From positions 5,808,269 to 5,872,268 of the forward strand of contig JAQFVV010012423.1 of NCBI GenBank assembly GCA_028023455.1: a stretch of DNA of 64,000 nucleotides, written 5' to 3'. Each line of letters opens with the position of its first letter. Position 1 is the first letter of the stretch. This DNA comes from Epiperipatus broadwayi (lineage: Eukaryota > Onychophora > Udeonychophora > Euonychophora > Peripatidae). The notes under the pieces are model-generated. The model did not search any database. It had not been told where the DNA came from and worked only from the letters and a program-made list of their open reading frames with translations. Of the stretch, positions 36,009-47,882 are shown piece by piece. Position numbers and translations under genes: made by a program.

Positions 36009-36414
36009 AATATGAAAGAATATCAAATCAAAAACAATAAACAAATAGGAAACTTACAATTAGAAATGGTCTAAAAAATAACAAGACAATAAGTTGGAAA
36101 TTCATGAAAAGAAACTTAATTCAGTAGAATATGATCATAAATGCATAAATATTAGTAAGGTTAAATTGAAATGGAGGTAACACAAAATAAAAATAGTGTC
36201 TAAAAATTAATTGAAAACCACAATAGTTTTCAAAACCAACTAGAAAGTGTTAACATCCCAGTCAGTCAAATAATTAAAAATTTAGAATCTGAATATTCTA
36301 ACAAATTAGAAAAACCAAAAGAAAAATAAATTCAACAAACCCCAATTTTTTTTCAAAAACCCATGCTTATATTATGCTCAGCAAATTACCCATAGATAAA
36401 AAAAAAAAGATCAA

Positions 36415-36664
36415 ATGGAGGCATATCACATAATGAAAAAAATGAGTGAAAAACAAAGCAGAAATAAAAAGAAATCAAATTATCAATTCAGAATTGAAGA
36501 TAAAGTGTTCATCAAAACCCCACATGTTAATAATCCAAAAATTTTCATTTTCCATAAACTCTGTAACATATATGAGGGCCCATTCATTTTTATTAAATAT
36601 GCCAGTCCAAAGCTATAATCATCAGACAATGGAAATGAACTCAGAACTTACAATGCAAAAATAT
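36415..36664 (+). pseudogene. Ty3/gypsy integrase C-terminal remnant
   Basis: The frame from 36415 reads a basic helix and then FRIEDKVFIKTP, a short spacer, FHKLCNIYEGPF and IKYASPKLY. This is the C-terminal barrel of gypsy-type integrase, whose usual pattern is F.VGD.V.(V/L)K, then F.KL...YEGPF. A frame change near 36610 allows continuation as DNGNELRTYNAKIL. In an intact element this part helps bind viral-type DNA ends and chromatin; the zinc-binding and catalytic DDE domains are absent here. Confidence 0.75.
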
Positions 36665-37314
36665 TGAACCCCATATGAAAAAACCAAAATAACTTCATTT
36701 TTTTATTTTAAGTCAAAAAAATAAATAAACAAAAATAATGATGAACGTAATGAAACTTCATTTGATAATATACTTGAGAAATTAAAATCTTAAAAATAAC
36801 TTGGGAAATTACTCATAAACAAAACAGGGAACCATACCATTACTATCTCAATCGAGGACTGACTAACCCAATGAGTCAATTCATTAAAAAAATAATGGAC
36901 ACTCATTTATTTAACTAATACCCATTATAAAGTCCATTAAGTCTCATATAAAAGAAGTAGGACAGATATTTGTAAACACATACATATATACCTAACCAAT
37001 GTATAAGCTATCCAAAGGTAAACATATTCACATTTGACAATCAAATTGGCAGGCACTAGAAGAATGGCTACTTCTTTGTAACATGAACATAGATAATTGT
37101 AGGTATCTCCCATCATCAAATATAAACATCAAAGTCAGATTATGAAAAAAGAAAAAAGAGAAGCTTAAGTTAACTTAAGTACAATAATCCTGAATGAAAG
37201 ATAATGAACCATGTGAAAAGTAGGACTCTAAATCAAAATCTTAAGACACTTTGAAGATAGAAGGAAAAAATAAGGAATTAAAGATAGTTTTTATCATTAA
37301 CGTACTTTTATTAT

Positions 37315-37323
37315 GGAAAGGGG
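37315..37323 (+). other. Polypurine tract of the LTR element
   Basis: GGAAAGGGG directly upstream of the 3' LTR start. This is the position of the plus-strand primer in LTR retrotransposons. Confidence 0.6.
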
Positions 37324-37325
37324 TA

Positions 37326-38101
37326 TGTAAGATATGATCTTACATCCCACCAATAACCATTAAATATTCGTATCTACTTCAATATCTATACCCACAATAA
37401 TAATATTCTCTACATATAATGCAACATAAGTTATATGTGTAAAAGAATATTACCAACATAAAATGTACTCCTGAGAAATAAAAATGTTCACAAGCATTTT
37501 AAATGAGAAAACACTTGACTTAAATATTGATGCTTACCTTTATTATAAAAACTTTTCATGAACAATTGTTTAACATACACATATTACAACAATATAAGGA
37601 AAGAAATGATCAAATTTAAACCCAAGTGATAAAATCACAAAAACATATAGGAAAGAAATAATAAAATTTTATTATTATTAATCCACCACATATATATGCA
37701 AATTGTAACAGGATGTAAATAATCAACTCAATGTACAAACTTAAAGTCGCTATTTAAAAGAGTCAAATTAACACTAAAAAGAACAATCACATTTTGGTGA
37801 TTGGCAATATATATAATCAAAGATGATCTTTTCAAAAATCAGATCAGAACTCTTATTGACTAATCAACATGTATACTTGGTAAGCCATGATAAAACTTGT
37901 CATTTCTGCAGCCATCAAAGGAAAACCTTAAACAATAATATCTTATTGAATATGAATAAAGGTTAAAATAATAATGGTCAGATACAAATTCATAAAACTA
38001 AGAGATTTTAAATTACAAATTCCAGAATTAGCTTTAAATGTATTTGCTATTTCAAGAGAATTTTCAATTTTTAGCTGAAGAGTTGTATCAACTTCAATCT
38101 T
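37326..38101 (+). repeat. 3' LTR
   Basis: Second copy of the LTR. It begins with TGTAAGATATGATCTTACA, an inverted 8-mer around ATG, where the 5' LTR has a shortened TACAATATATCTTACA. A ~75-base deletion relative to the 5' copy lies near 37520. Similarity ends close to 38101. Confidence 0.75.
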
Positions 38102-40867
38102 TGTCTTAAATAAATTTATTTAAAATAACTTATTATTCAGGAAAAGAAAACCATTTGTTTGGACACTGGTGAAATTTTATTGTCATTAATTAGTTATTTA
38201 TTATCTTGACTAAAAAAAATGCTTGATAAATTAATTTATGCTCTCACAGACTAAATGCTTCTAATTTTGACAAAGATTGCTATTATAGAATTTGTGTATT
38301 CTATTAAGGGCTAAATGATGAATAGAAGCTTGTTATTTTTCTTTGAAATGGTCATATTTAAATATTTACTTCAAACCTACTCAAATTTAGAGAAGGAAGT
38401 TTAGTCAAAAATTATTTTGACTAAACCACATTATATTTAAATGTTTTGTTCAGAAAACTTGCTTAATTAAAAAAATGGTCTGTGTGACAAATTATTATAT
38501 TAGATATTTTACCTAGAAAGTCTACTTAATTTGAAAATGTTTATGAAAAAACTTATGTATTGAATATTGTGTTTGAAAAGCCCTGTTTAAATAATATGTG
38601 ATTAACTGCTATATTTAAATAATTACATGTCTTACATAAAATGAAAAACCAGAGTAATGCAAACTGTCCTATCAATTATGCTTGATTTGTGAAATAATGG
38701 CCATTCATTTATTAGCATTTTCTTTGTGTGCGCATGTATAAAATCTTTATATATATATAAATAACTGTCAATGCAAATGCTCCTTTTGAATTATGTTGCC
38801 AGTATTTGGAGAAACATGCTTTTTAAATTTATTTGCTATCAACTCTGCAAGATTAAGAACTTTAATATTTTATACATTTATAAAAAAGTTTTGGCAAAAT
38901 TTTATGCTTTAGGTTTAAATCATGTATTTATTACTTATTATTATATGCTATTTTAAAATATTAATTTTAATATTTTACATTATGGTATAGGATGCCCGTC
39001 AAAAGTTCACTTATTATTATTCATGATACTATATACTATATAATGATTTAGTAAAAAGTTATTTTAAAGTGTATTTCTTTGTTTTTTATTATAAGAAGTA
39101 TATTTTTATAATGAATGCTTATAGGTTTCTGAAAGATGTTGTCTATTTCTTATTTTTTTTATTGCTTAAGGATACATTTATTCAGTCATATTTGATAACT
39201 GTTTTATTACTTTATTGTTTTTATGCATCAATTTGATATTATGTTTATTGAGAGTTTAGAAATAATTATTCTCTTGTATATGTGACAATATGTTATCTGA
39301 CCATTGTACATTTCCAAGGTATGCAAAATTTCCACCTTAATGGTTTGGAGATGAAGCTTGGCTCTCTCATTGTTGCATTGGAATAATTTAGATATTTTAT
39401 AAGCAGATAGAGGGTCATTCTCTCCAGTATTGTTAATATTTTCCTTGAATAATATTTTCCTCAGGTTTTATGGGTGTATTCTGGCAGTGCATACCCATTT
39501 TATTATATATGTCTATAGATAAGAGTGATAATATACTTTTTGCCCTCAGAAAGTAGGTGTGTATTTTGCCTTGCTTTATTTAGCTTTTCTTTTTGGAAGT
39601 ATCTTTTTTATTTCATATTTACCACCTTGTATGGTGTCGTGATATTTTAATATTGGTTATTGATACATTTGTTATTTTGAAGTATATCATCTTTTTTTCA
39701 GAAGCACTTTTAACTCCTTAAGTGTAGGTTGAGAGTTTTGATATTTAAATCTGTTTTGCTGTGCTTTTTCAGCAGTACATGAGATAAAACTGATAATGAT
39801 GTATTCAAAATTATAAATTTATATTCTTTAGCCTAAATAAGCAATATACAGCATCAGCATCATCCAGAAGCAAGTCATCATTGGGATGGTAAGATCTAAA
39901 GATCACTCAGGTTTATTCATTGTTGGAACAATAGCATATTATGAGTATATGAGTAACCTCTGAGAATAATTTAAATATTTAATATTTTAGCAATTAAAGA
40001 TCATAGAATTGATAAATAATGCGTAAATTAGTGAAAGTTATAAATTATAAAATTATAGTAATGTTTTAGGACATATGTTTTATGCAAGAAGGTATAAAGC
40101 TTGTACCATAAATTTATTTATAATTTAGTAAAGTTCTATCACTTTAAAGATACAAAATATTTTAGTGATAATAGTGATCATAGCTATTTAACTTGAAGAA
40201 TAAAATTTCATGTAGTAATAACTTACTTATCAAATGTACTTGTACACCTAAGACCATCATAAGTCATGGCTATTTAATTTATTCATTTGAATAAATTTAA
40301 ATTGTAAAAGTATTCTCTAAGCAACTGCATTGGATTATTGTAACAACACTTTTGAAAATTTTGTAACAGACTTCTCATGATATTCATGTTTATAAAATTT
40401 GTTTATTGTAAAATAAATATTATTTTGTTGTTAAGTCTTATGTAGTATCTCTATAATGTATTGGTATTCGCCAATCAATATCCAGAAATCTAAACGTATC
40501 ATTTATAATGCAAATATTTTTCATGCTATTTATTCAAAGTACAGTCACATAAATGAAAATATTAAACTATTTAACGACGATGATTTTGCAAATATGAAGA
40601 ATGTATTTGAAATAAAATATTCGTTTTATTTTATTGATCATTGTAATTTAAAACTGCAATTTATTTAAATAAAACTGCTTTTATAATCAATCACTTTCTA
40701 CTTTCATTTAATAAAATATATTTATATTGTTGATGAATATTTTGTGTGGCCATAAGATCATTTCCACTCATAGTATTCGAACGCTAACCGAGAAGATGAT
40801 TATATTATTCCAAATTTCAAGTTTTGTGCATTTTTGTTTATTTAAAAAATTTTATTAAAAGTTTCCT
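38102..40867. other. Unassigned AT-rich non-coding DNA
   Basis: No gene or element recognised over about 2.8 kb. Short ORFs are low complexity. Confidence 0.6.
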
Positions 40868-41264
<397 letters not shown>

Positions 41265-42245
41265 GATACAATAGGTAGATATTAGCTTGTAGACTAAGTG
41301 TATGTCTTCTCATGTTTATCACTAGGATATCATTCATTTCCATAAAGCAAAATATTGAAAAAAATTTAATATTAAAATATAATTAAAGAACCCTGCGATC
41401 AAAATACCATAATTCTATAAAATAAAAACTTATATTTATTGTCAAAGAAAAAGAAAAGTGACACAAACAAATCAATAAGATTTATAAAAGATGATTATTT
41501 TATTAAAATGTGGGTCTGATCAAGGCAATAAGATGAGGAAGAGTGAGTTGGAGATGTTGGAGGGGATAATAAAATACATTTTATTATAAGTAAAGAAATT
41601 ATTGTACCCTTGTTACTTTGTGATGTGTTTTATAAATATTGGGAGCTTTGAAAGTTTTGCAAGGGTAAATTAAGGTTTTTCCTCCTCTTAAAATTTTATT
41701 TAGTTATACTTTAAAATGTTTAATGATTATCATTATTGTGATTACTGTAGCTTTCTTTATTCTTAGCATAAATTGTAGCAGCAAAGAATCCTGAGTTTTG
41801 CCTGATTACTTGATTCACCACAATTCATAATTTACACATTGATCCCTAATCACTTTTGACAGTTCATCTTGGGATTCCTCTGGATACAAAATTCCCTTGA
41901 TACAATTTTGGCTCTTACATATCTTCACAATTCTTTAGATAAAGATGATTTGAATGCTTTCTCTTGAAGCATTTACCATTATATATATATATAAGCTTGT
42001 TTAGAGCTATTAGCATGCTCTTTATATTATATATTTGTAAATACAAGCTATATAGGTCATGTGACATATGACTTGATTTTATATATGTGTGTATTTGAAA
42101 TCTAAAAATTATTTTTTGGTAAATATGAGAATTATCTATAAAAATTTGCAAACACTTATTTTTTAATTATAAATGAATTATTAGAATTTTATCTTTCTTA
42201 TTGCATTGCCAAATCCATATAATATTAATATCATTTACATTCTTT
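41265..42245. other. Unassigned DNA with one foldback-arm fragment
   Basis: Mostly AT-rich and unassigned. At 41990-42036 a stretch including TTGTTTAGAGCTATTAGCA matches the right arm of the foldback at 59466-59657, so it is a solo fragment of that family. Confidence 0.55.
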
Positions 42246-42585
42246 AATACTTTTACAATGCTTTTTAACAACCCACTGCTGATGGTTTTGATTGCCCCAG
42301 CAATCAAAATCATGAATAGGGAGTTGTAAAAAGTATTGTAAAAGTAATATAGAACATTGCAGTTAAGAATTGAGAATATAAGTTGAAATTCGAAAGAAGA
42401 TTGTTGGGGTAATTGAAGCCATTAATAGTGGATTGTAAAAATCATTGTAAAAGTAATAAAAAATATAAATGATATAGATAGCATTTAAGATTTAAAAATA
42501 TAAGGAGAAATTCTGAAGAAGGTTGCTGGGGCAATCGAAAGTGTCAATTATGGGTTGTAAAAAGCATTGTAAAAATAATAATGAA
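42246..42585. repeat. Palindrome plus tandem units (~110-122 bp)
   Basis: 42246-42347 is an inverted repeat with ~48-base arms around CCCCAG. The right arm then continues as direct units: a (G/A)TTGTAAAAA..ATTGTAAAA motif recurs at 42323, 42432 and 42554, each preceded by a GTTG(C/G)GG-like GGGG(C/T)AAT stretch. One inverted and about 2.5 direct units resemble, on a small scale, the arrangement of the 322-bp array at 60.5-61.8 kb. It ends directly against hAT element 2. Confidence 0.75.
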
Positions 42586-42593
42586 CATAAATT

Positions 42594-44499
42594 CAAAGGC
42601 AGATTAAGCGATAAGCGAAATAAATGGCTACATAGGCCCCTGAAATACTAAGGGGCTCTGAGATCTTAAAATGCTTTTTTGTTAGGATTTTAAAAAAATT
42701 ATGTTTTTTGTATACAATCAACTCTCCTATAATGCAGTATTGTTTAAGCTTTTGAAGAAAATTTATTTGAGTTTTGGCAGGATTCTAGCTTTTAACTGGA
42801 CATCAGGAGATGAAACTAGTGTAGTATAAATAGGTCCAAAGTAAGAAAATATACATATTTTTAATTACACAAAAAATTTGACCATCATAACTAAATTTTT
42901 CTGTTTTCCTGAAGCTGATTTATCTCCAATGAAATAGTATATTCCTGACTTCATATATGTTTCACCTGTTTTCCCCATAGCTCTATCTATGCCAGATTTA
43001 AACCCTGTATGTGTACATGTATATAAGCATCAACACAGTTATATATGTATCATCACACAGATATGTGAGTAAATAACTGTACTATCATAGGTTTATATAT
43101 ATTACAGCATGCATATTTTATTTAAAATCAAATCTTTTAAATTATAGATTTTATTTTGTTAAATGGGCCAATTTGTTATTTTATATTAAAAATCACATGT
43201 ATATGTGTGAAGTTCACATATCACCATGATACACATATAACAAAATGTTATTTAAAAGTTTCTAATAATTTTTAATTTTAAATTAAAGTAGTTATAAATA
43301 AAAATCACACAACTGCACACCTAACCCATTGCTGAAAAATTTTAGCCAGAAATCTAGAAATGTGTAAACATTCCCTCACAGTGAAAAGAATTTCTAATAC
43401 AAGATGGCCAGCAAAAGCAGATACTGTATTAGCTTTAAAACTTGGTTTCACCCACATAAAAGAAGCTTTAACTGAAATTTGCAATTCAGAAGAAAAAAAA
43501 GTTACCCTAGTGCAGGCAACTTTACATCTGAAGAAAATTGACAAATATGAAACCACCTTAATGACGGTGATTTGGAATACTATTTTACAAAGAATAAATG
43601 CTATTAGTAAATTACCACAATCAGTGGAGTGCAAACTATTGAAAGGATCTATCCTACTGAAGTCATTAGAAAACTTTATCAATAATTTCAGAGAAGAGTT
43701 TGAAAAAGTTGAAAAAAAGACAACTGATTTATCAGAACTATCATTTAATGTGGAAAATGAACAAACTCCCAGACAACAAAAGAGAAAAATGTTTTTGATG
43801 AAAACAAAAAAGTCAGACATGAATTTACAACAAGAGAAAATTTTATAGACAATTTATTTTATGTCATAAGTGATAACACCAAGACAGAACTATCTCGATA
43901 TATGAAGTTGTTGTAGAGCCTTTTTGAATATATTTTGATTGGAATTTATCAATAGAAAAAAAAGGAATGCAATAAAAAAGGTTTAAGGATATTTAGAAAA
44001 ATAATATTGATGTTTGTAATTTTGAAAATGAATTTGACCAATTTTTAATATTTCTAAAAAAAATGAGGACACCATAAAAACTACACCAAACATCTATCGA
44101 ACCACCAAAGAAATGTCTTGCAATTTCCAAATGTTGAAATATTAATAAAATTTCTTTTAACAATTCCTTTAGCTAATGCATCAGGAGAAAAACCATTTTC
44201 TGTTTTAAAGCATACAAAAAATTATTTAAGGAGTACTATAGTAGAAGAAAGATTAAATATTATGGCCATTCTGTATATATAGCAGGAAGTTTTAAGCTGA
44301 ATTGTCACTGCAAAAATAATTGACAAATTTGCAAGAAATAAAGCAAGATAAAAATTCATGTAAAATATGTTTTTTAATAAATTCATTTAATGTGTCATGA
44401 TATGAATTTGATTATTTTTCTTTTTTTGTTAATAACTTAAAGAGAGTTTTTTTGAATTTTTTTTTCTAACTTGACCCCACTTAGTTTGATCTGCATTAG
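42594..44499 (+). mobile_element. hAT transposon 2 (ZMYM1-like) with ends and TSD
   Basis: The left end reads CAAAGGCAGATTAAGC and the right end, on the minus strand, CTAATGCAGATCAAAC, agreeing at 12 of 16 positions. Just outside lie CATAAATT (42586-42593) and CATAAATG (44500-44507), an 8-bp target duplication with one difference. The interior encodes the C-terminal half of a ZMYM1-type hAT transposase in + orientation. At 1.9 kb it is internally shortened. Confidence 0.72.
43330..44350 (+). pseudogene. hAT transposase C-terminal half, ZMYM1-like
   Basis: The open frame 43360-43848 (162 codons) carries SNTRWPAKADTVLALK near its start, matching the LSDTRW..R(A)DA block of ZMYM1-like hAT proteins, followed by the helical region. 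After stops and frameshifts the reading resumes as VISDNTKTELSRYM (about 43865), FPNVEILIKFLLTIP (about 44127) and NASGEKPFSVLKHTKNYLR (44173-44229). That last block is the hAT dimerisation domain, whose consensus is N(A/S)S.ERSFS.L...K..LR. The final stretch DKFARNKAR matches the usual end. The N-terminal DNA-binding part and the first half of the catalytic core are missing. The minus ORF over 43305-43820 is a shadow. Confidence 0.82.
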
Positions 44500-44517
44500 C
44501 ATAAATGATATTAATAT

Positions 44518-45117
44518 TATATAAATGAATTATAATAATAACTGTAGATTACTCCACTGCACATACGCTTTACAGATCAAATGCTAATTATAATGAATAC
44601 TCTCCTTTCCAAACACAAGCTAAAGTCTTTTTAAAAGATAGAATGGATCCACTCTATCTTTTTTACCCAAATTATATGTATAGGCAAATCTGAAACATTT
44701 GGAACTGAGAGCATGAAGATTTAATTAATCACTTTAAATTACATATATTCTTATTTTTGTTGATGATGCTATATAAATTAAATATTTACATATGTTTAAA
44801 GTTTTCATTTAATAATGATGTATCATAAATAGTAAAAATTTCACAAGCATCATCAACAAAAATCAGATTATAAGTAATTTAAAGTGATTAATTAAATTTT
44901 CACACTCTCAGTTCCAATTGCTTCAGATTTGCCTATATATATATAGTTTGGGTGAAAAAGATAGAGTGGATCCATTCTATCTTTTTAAAAAACTTTACCT
45001 TGTGTTTGGAAAGGAGAGTATTCATTATAAAGCCATGTGCAGTGGAGTAAGCTACAGTTGTTATAATTTATAAAAACATTGTGCTATATAAATTAAATAT
45101 TTATATAAATGAATTAT
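44518..45117. mobile_element. Large foldback element with 16-bp flanking repeats
   Basis: Arms 44527-44770 and 44846-45073 are reverse complements at high identity (about 230-240 bases each) around a 75-base spacer. Each arm contains its own near-palindrome, AGATAGAATGGATCCACTC plus TATCT, so hairpins are nested. TATATAAATGAATTAT occurs at 44518-44533 and again at 45102-45117, consistent with a target duplication. A block starting GCTATATAAATTAAATATTT occurs in the spacer and again between right arm and flank. No ORF. It lies only 18 bases from the end of hAT element 2. Confidence 0.8.
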
Positions 45118-45204
45118 TAAATTGAAAGGCTGAAACCTCTTGCATACATTTTTTTAGAATGCTTGTATGACAGCCAATCAATCTGTCTAGAGGGCTCTCA
45201 AATT

Positions 45205-45425
45205 GCAACATAAGATTGGCTATCTTAATATAAAGCTGAACACTGACTGTATATATGTATGGAGATAGTAATCTGGACCAACTGATGTTTGCTGGTTTGG
45301 CATGAAATACATATATTGGTGATTATTTATCTTTTCAACATATGTGTAATCAGGTAGGTCAGCAATTTGAGATGGCTAGGAGAGTTGAGGGTCATGTGAA
45401 AGTTTGAGTTCGAACCCATATATAA
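45205..45425 (+). mobile_element. SINE-like dispersed repeat B, copy 3
   Basis: This copy matches the 3' two thirds of the copy at 27900-28300 (ATCTGGACCAACTGATG, then GAAATACATATATTGGTGAT). Its end carries GAGTTCGAACCC, the best B-box-like sequence in the family. The 5' part is missing or diverged. Confidence 0.65.
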
Positions 45426-45567
45426 ATGAATTATGTAATATGTCACCAATTTTTTTTAAACAAATGGATCAGTAAGACTCGATATTTTTAACAATTAGTT
45501 TTTTAAACGTGAATGAAATAGGTAAATAATATCATTGCAGAAATTAAAAAGTAACATAATTTTTCCA

Positions 45568-46147
45568 AAAAAATAAAAAGTTTTAAGGTTCTTGGACTTT
45601 CTAGTGAAAATCAACCTGGATTCACTTCAGACAAATTGGTTCCTGCACTACAGGAGATTCTACAAGAACATAGATTTTATGTGTCATAACTGCCACAGAA
45701 CCTCTGAAACCTTTGAACATATGATAAATGATTGCCCAGCATATGACAAAATCAAAACATTCATTTCTCACAACTGCCATATTTCCCTGAACAAAATATT
45801 AGATATCAATAGCTGTTTCCTGTATAGGGATTATGTCATCTTAAGATTTTTAACCTTCATCACTTATGCCATCTGGATGGCCAGATGTCAAAACAAGTTC
45901 ACCATTCCTCATCCCAAGCCTGAAGACATATTCATTTCTAAGTTGAAGGAATTTCGCCATAAGGACAGTATCATCTCGTCCAGATTTTTATTTGAAAACA
46001 CATGGAGCCTGATTAAGCTAGATTAAACAACACCAGTAACACATCAGAACATCTGGTTACCTGAGCATCATGGATTTCTTTTATTTTATTTACAATTGTA
46101 TCATTCTTACATATGTATTTCAATAAAGTTATTTATATAAAATAAAA
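45568..46147 (+). mobile_element. LINE 3' end, truncated at 5' side
   Basis: A single reading frame ending at 46026 encodes the C-terminal zinc-binding region of a non-LTR reverse transcriptase. A ~120-base 3' UTR follows with TTCAATAAAG near 46118 and an A-rich end near 46147. The upstream limit is abrupt near 45568, as expected of 5' truncation during insertion. The tail is related to the older fragment at 6426-6605. Confidence 0.75.
45592..46026 (+). pseudogene. LINE ORF2 C-terminus with CCHC zinc-binding motif
   Basis: The 144-codon open frame has no stops but no upstream RT, so it is a 5'-truncated fragment rather than a gene. Residues C31, C34, H43 and C48 (CHNC, then ETFEH, then NDC) form the CCHC motif found after the RT domain in many LINE families (zf-RVT-like), thought to help nucleic-acid binding. 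Downstream, IWMARCQNKF and LFENTWSLIKLD are shared with the fragment at 6426-6605. The open state suggests a recent insertion. The clade cannot be settled without the RT core. Confidence 0.75.
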
Positions 46148-47420
46148 AATTCAACCTCTAGCTTTTAAATTATAACAATGTAATTGATTTCTTAAGTTGA
46201 AAAAAAAAACTGCATTTCGTTTGAGATTATATTTGTTTGCTTCAACCATTTAATACATATTTTCTATATATATATATTTAAAAAATTACAATACGCTATA
46301 ATTAAGATATTTGTTTGGTTTCCAATATACCCTGAAGAAAAATGTTTATTATTGGATTGTATTTTGTAACAAATAATGTATTTCTTAATATTATTATATT
46401 ATTTGTTAAAATCAAAATTAAAAAGAGAATAATTAATTTTGTTTTGCCAAAAATCTCAGATTATCCCAGCTCACCTCTTAATATATAGATTTAAAAAATG
46501 AATAATATCTTAATTATTTCAATTAATTAATAAAATGTTTAATATTTCCTGTAGTAAATATTTTAATGTAAGGAAAAAAAATCGATTCTTTTTCGTATAA
46601 ATTGTAGACTTTTCCTGAAAAATTAAACAACAGTTAACTTTAATTCTTCAGAATATATTTTTCACTAGAATAAAACTGCTATTTAATTAATGAAGTAGAA
46701 AAGGGCTGAATTCAAGAGCTAACAATTCCGTATTGATTTTTAGCCGATTAACTGCGCAAAAAAAAAATAATAATCCAATTGATCAATAGAACTATTATGC
46801 TCATCATCAAATGACATATAATCTACATACGAGCAACTAACCAAATAATTACTATAGTTTTTTTTTAACTGACTAAAATATCACCTTCTCGAAATATTTG
46901 AACTTTTAATGTAATAAGTTTCTTTTTTTTTATTAAAATGTGTATTCTTATCATTTTCTCAGTTTTATAAAACTTTTAGAAATTGTATAGATAGTTTCTT
47001 TTTATACAGAAAATGATTAGTTTCGTTCAAATTGAAAAATTAATAAAGCCTAGTAATTATTTCATTATTGGATAAGGAAAAGACTGATGATCACTGGGTC
47101 GGAAAATTAAAAAGTTAAATCATCAATGCAATTAATGAAAGAGCAAAATGTTAAGAAAATTAAACAAAATTGAAAATTTAATTTTTAATGTTAAATTTAT
47201 AAAACATATTTTATCAAACTTTATCTCAAAGTAACTATATGCGCTATAAAGTTTTAACAAGTTTTAAATAATAATAGTAATATAAAATATAATAATGAAA
47301 AGGTTTATTTGAGATCAGTAATCCTTATCAAATAAAAGTGCTATTTTTTTAGTACACACACACCAACATGTCACCACGTAGTATATATATATAATATCAA
47401 GTGATATAAATATAATAAAT
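46148..47420. other. Unassigned AT-rich non-coding DNA
   Basis: No gene or element recognised. Confidence 0.6.
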
Positions 47421-47673
47421 AAAATGCACTAGAATAACTCTACAAAATTAAAAATGCCGATATAAAATTAGAAAATAATTTCTTTGCTATAGCCAGCTTA
47501 TGGCTTCTTCCACCATCTTAAATTTTTTTTTTTGTTATAGCCAGCTTACGGCTTCTTCTGCCATCTTGAAATGCTACTCAAAATGGCAGAAGAAGGTTTA
47601 AGCTGACTATAGCAAAGAAATTATTTAATTTTATATAGACATTTTAATTTTGTAGAGTTATTCTAGTATATTT
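47421..47673. mobile_element. Foldback/MITE with partly duplicated arm
   Basis: The left arm 47421-47520 and right arm 47579-47673 are reverse complements (AATAACTCTACAAAATTAAA outside, CTTTGCTATAG inside). Between them, 47533-47572 repeats the inner end of the left arm (TATAGCCAGCTTA(C/T)GGCTTC), so the structure is left arm, partial left arm, right arm. Non-coding. Confidence 0.75.
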
Positions 47674-47882
47674 TGTTTAATATATATATATATGTTATAG
47701 CAGATCAAAGAAGCTAACAAAAGCAAAAATCAGTAAATGTAAATAAATAGTATCTGATGACATTTAGAATCATGCTTCAGAAAAAGCAATCAAATATAAT
47801 AGGATGCAGATTGTGTCAGATGCTTTTAGGCATATGCAATTTTATATTAACTAATTTTCAAATTAATGATGATGATTAACCA

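Larger units (their letters stand above)
32732..38101 (+). mobile_element. Ty3/gypsy-like LTR retrotransposon, pol mostly deleted
   Basis: Two direct repeats of about 0.8 kb (32732-33524 and 37326-38101) flank an interior with a coiled-coil gag-like ORF and a gypsy-type integrase C-terminus. A purine tract GGAAAGGGG (37315-37323) lies just before the 3' LTR, as a polypurine tract should. Gag-like and integrase-tail sequences lie only about 400 bases apart, so protease, RT, RNase H and most of integrase are missing, consistent with a large internal deletion. The LTRs differ visibly, so the insertion is old. No primer-binding site or target duplication could be recognised. Confidence 0.75.

Noticed and set aside
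43305-43820. 171-codon minus-strand ORF
   Set aside because: It lies opposite the hAT transposase frame, which carries the family motifs; this is its shadow.
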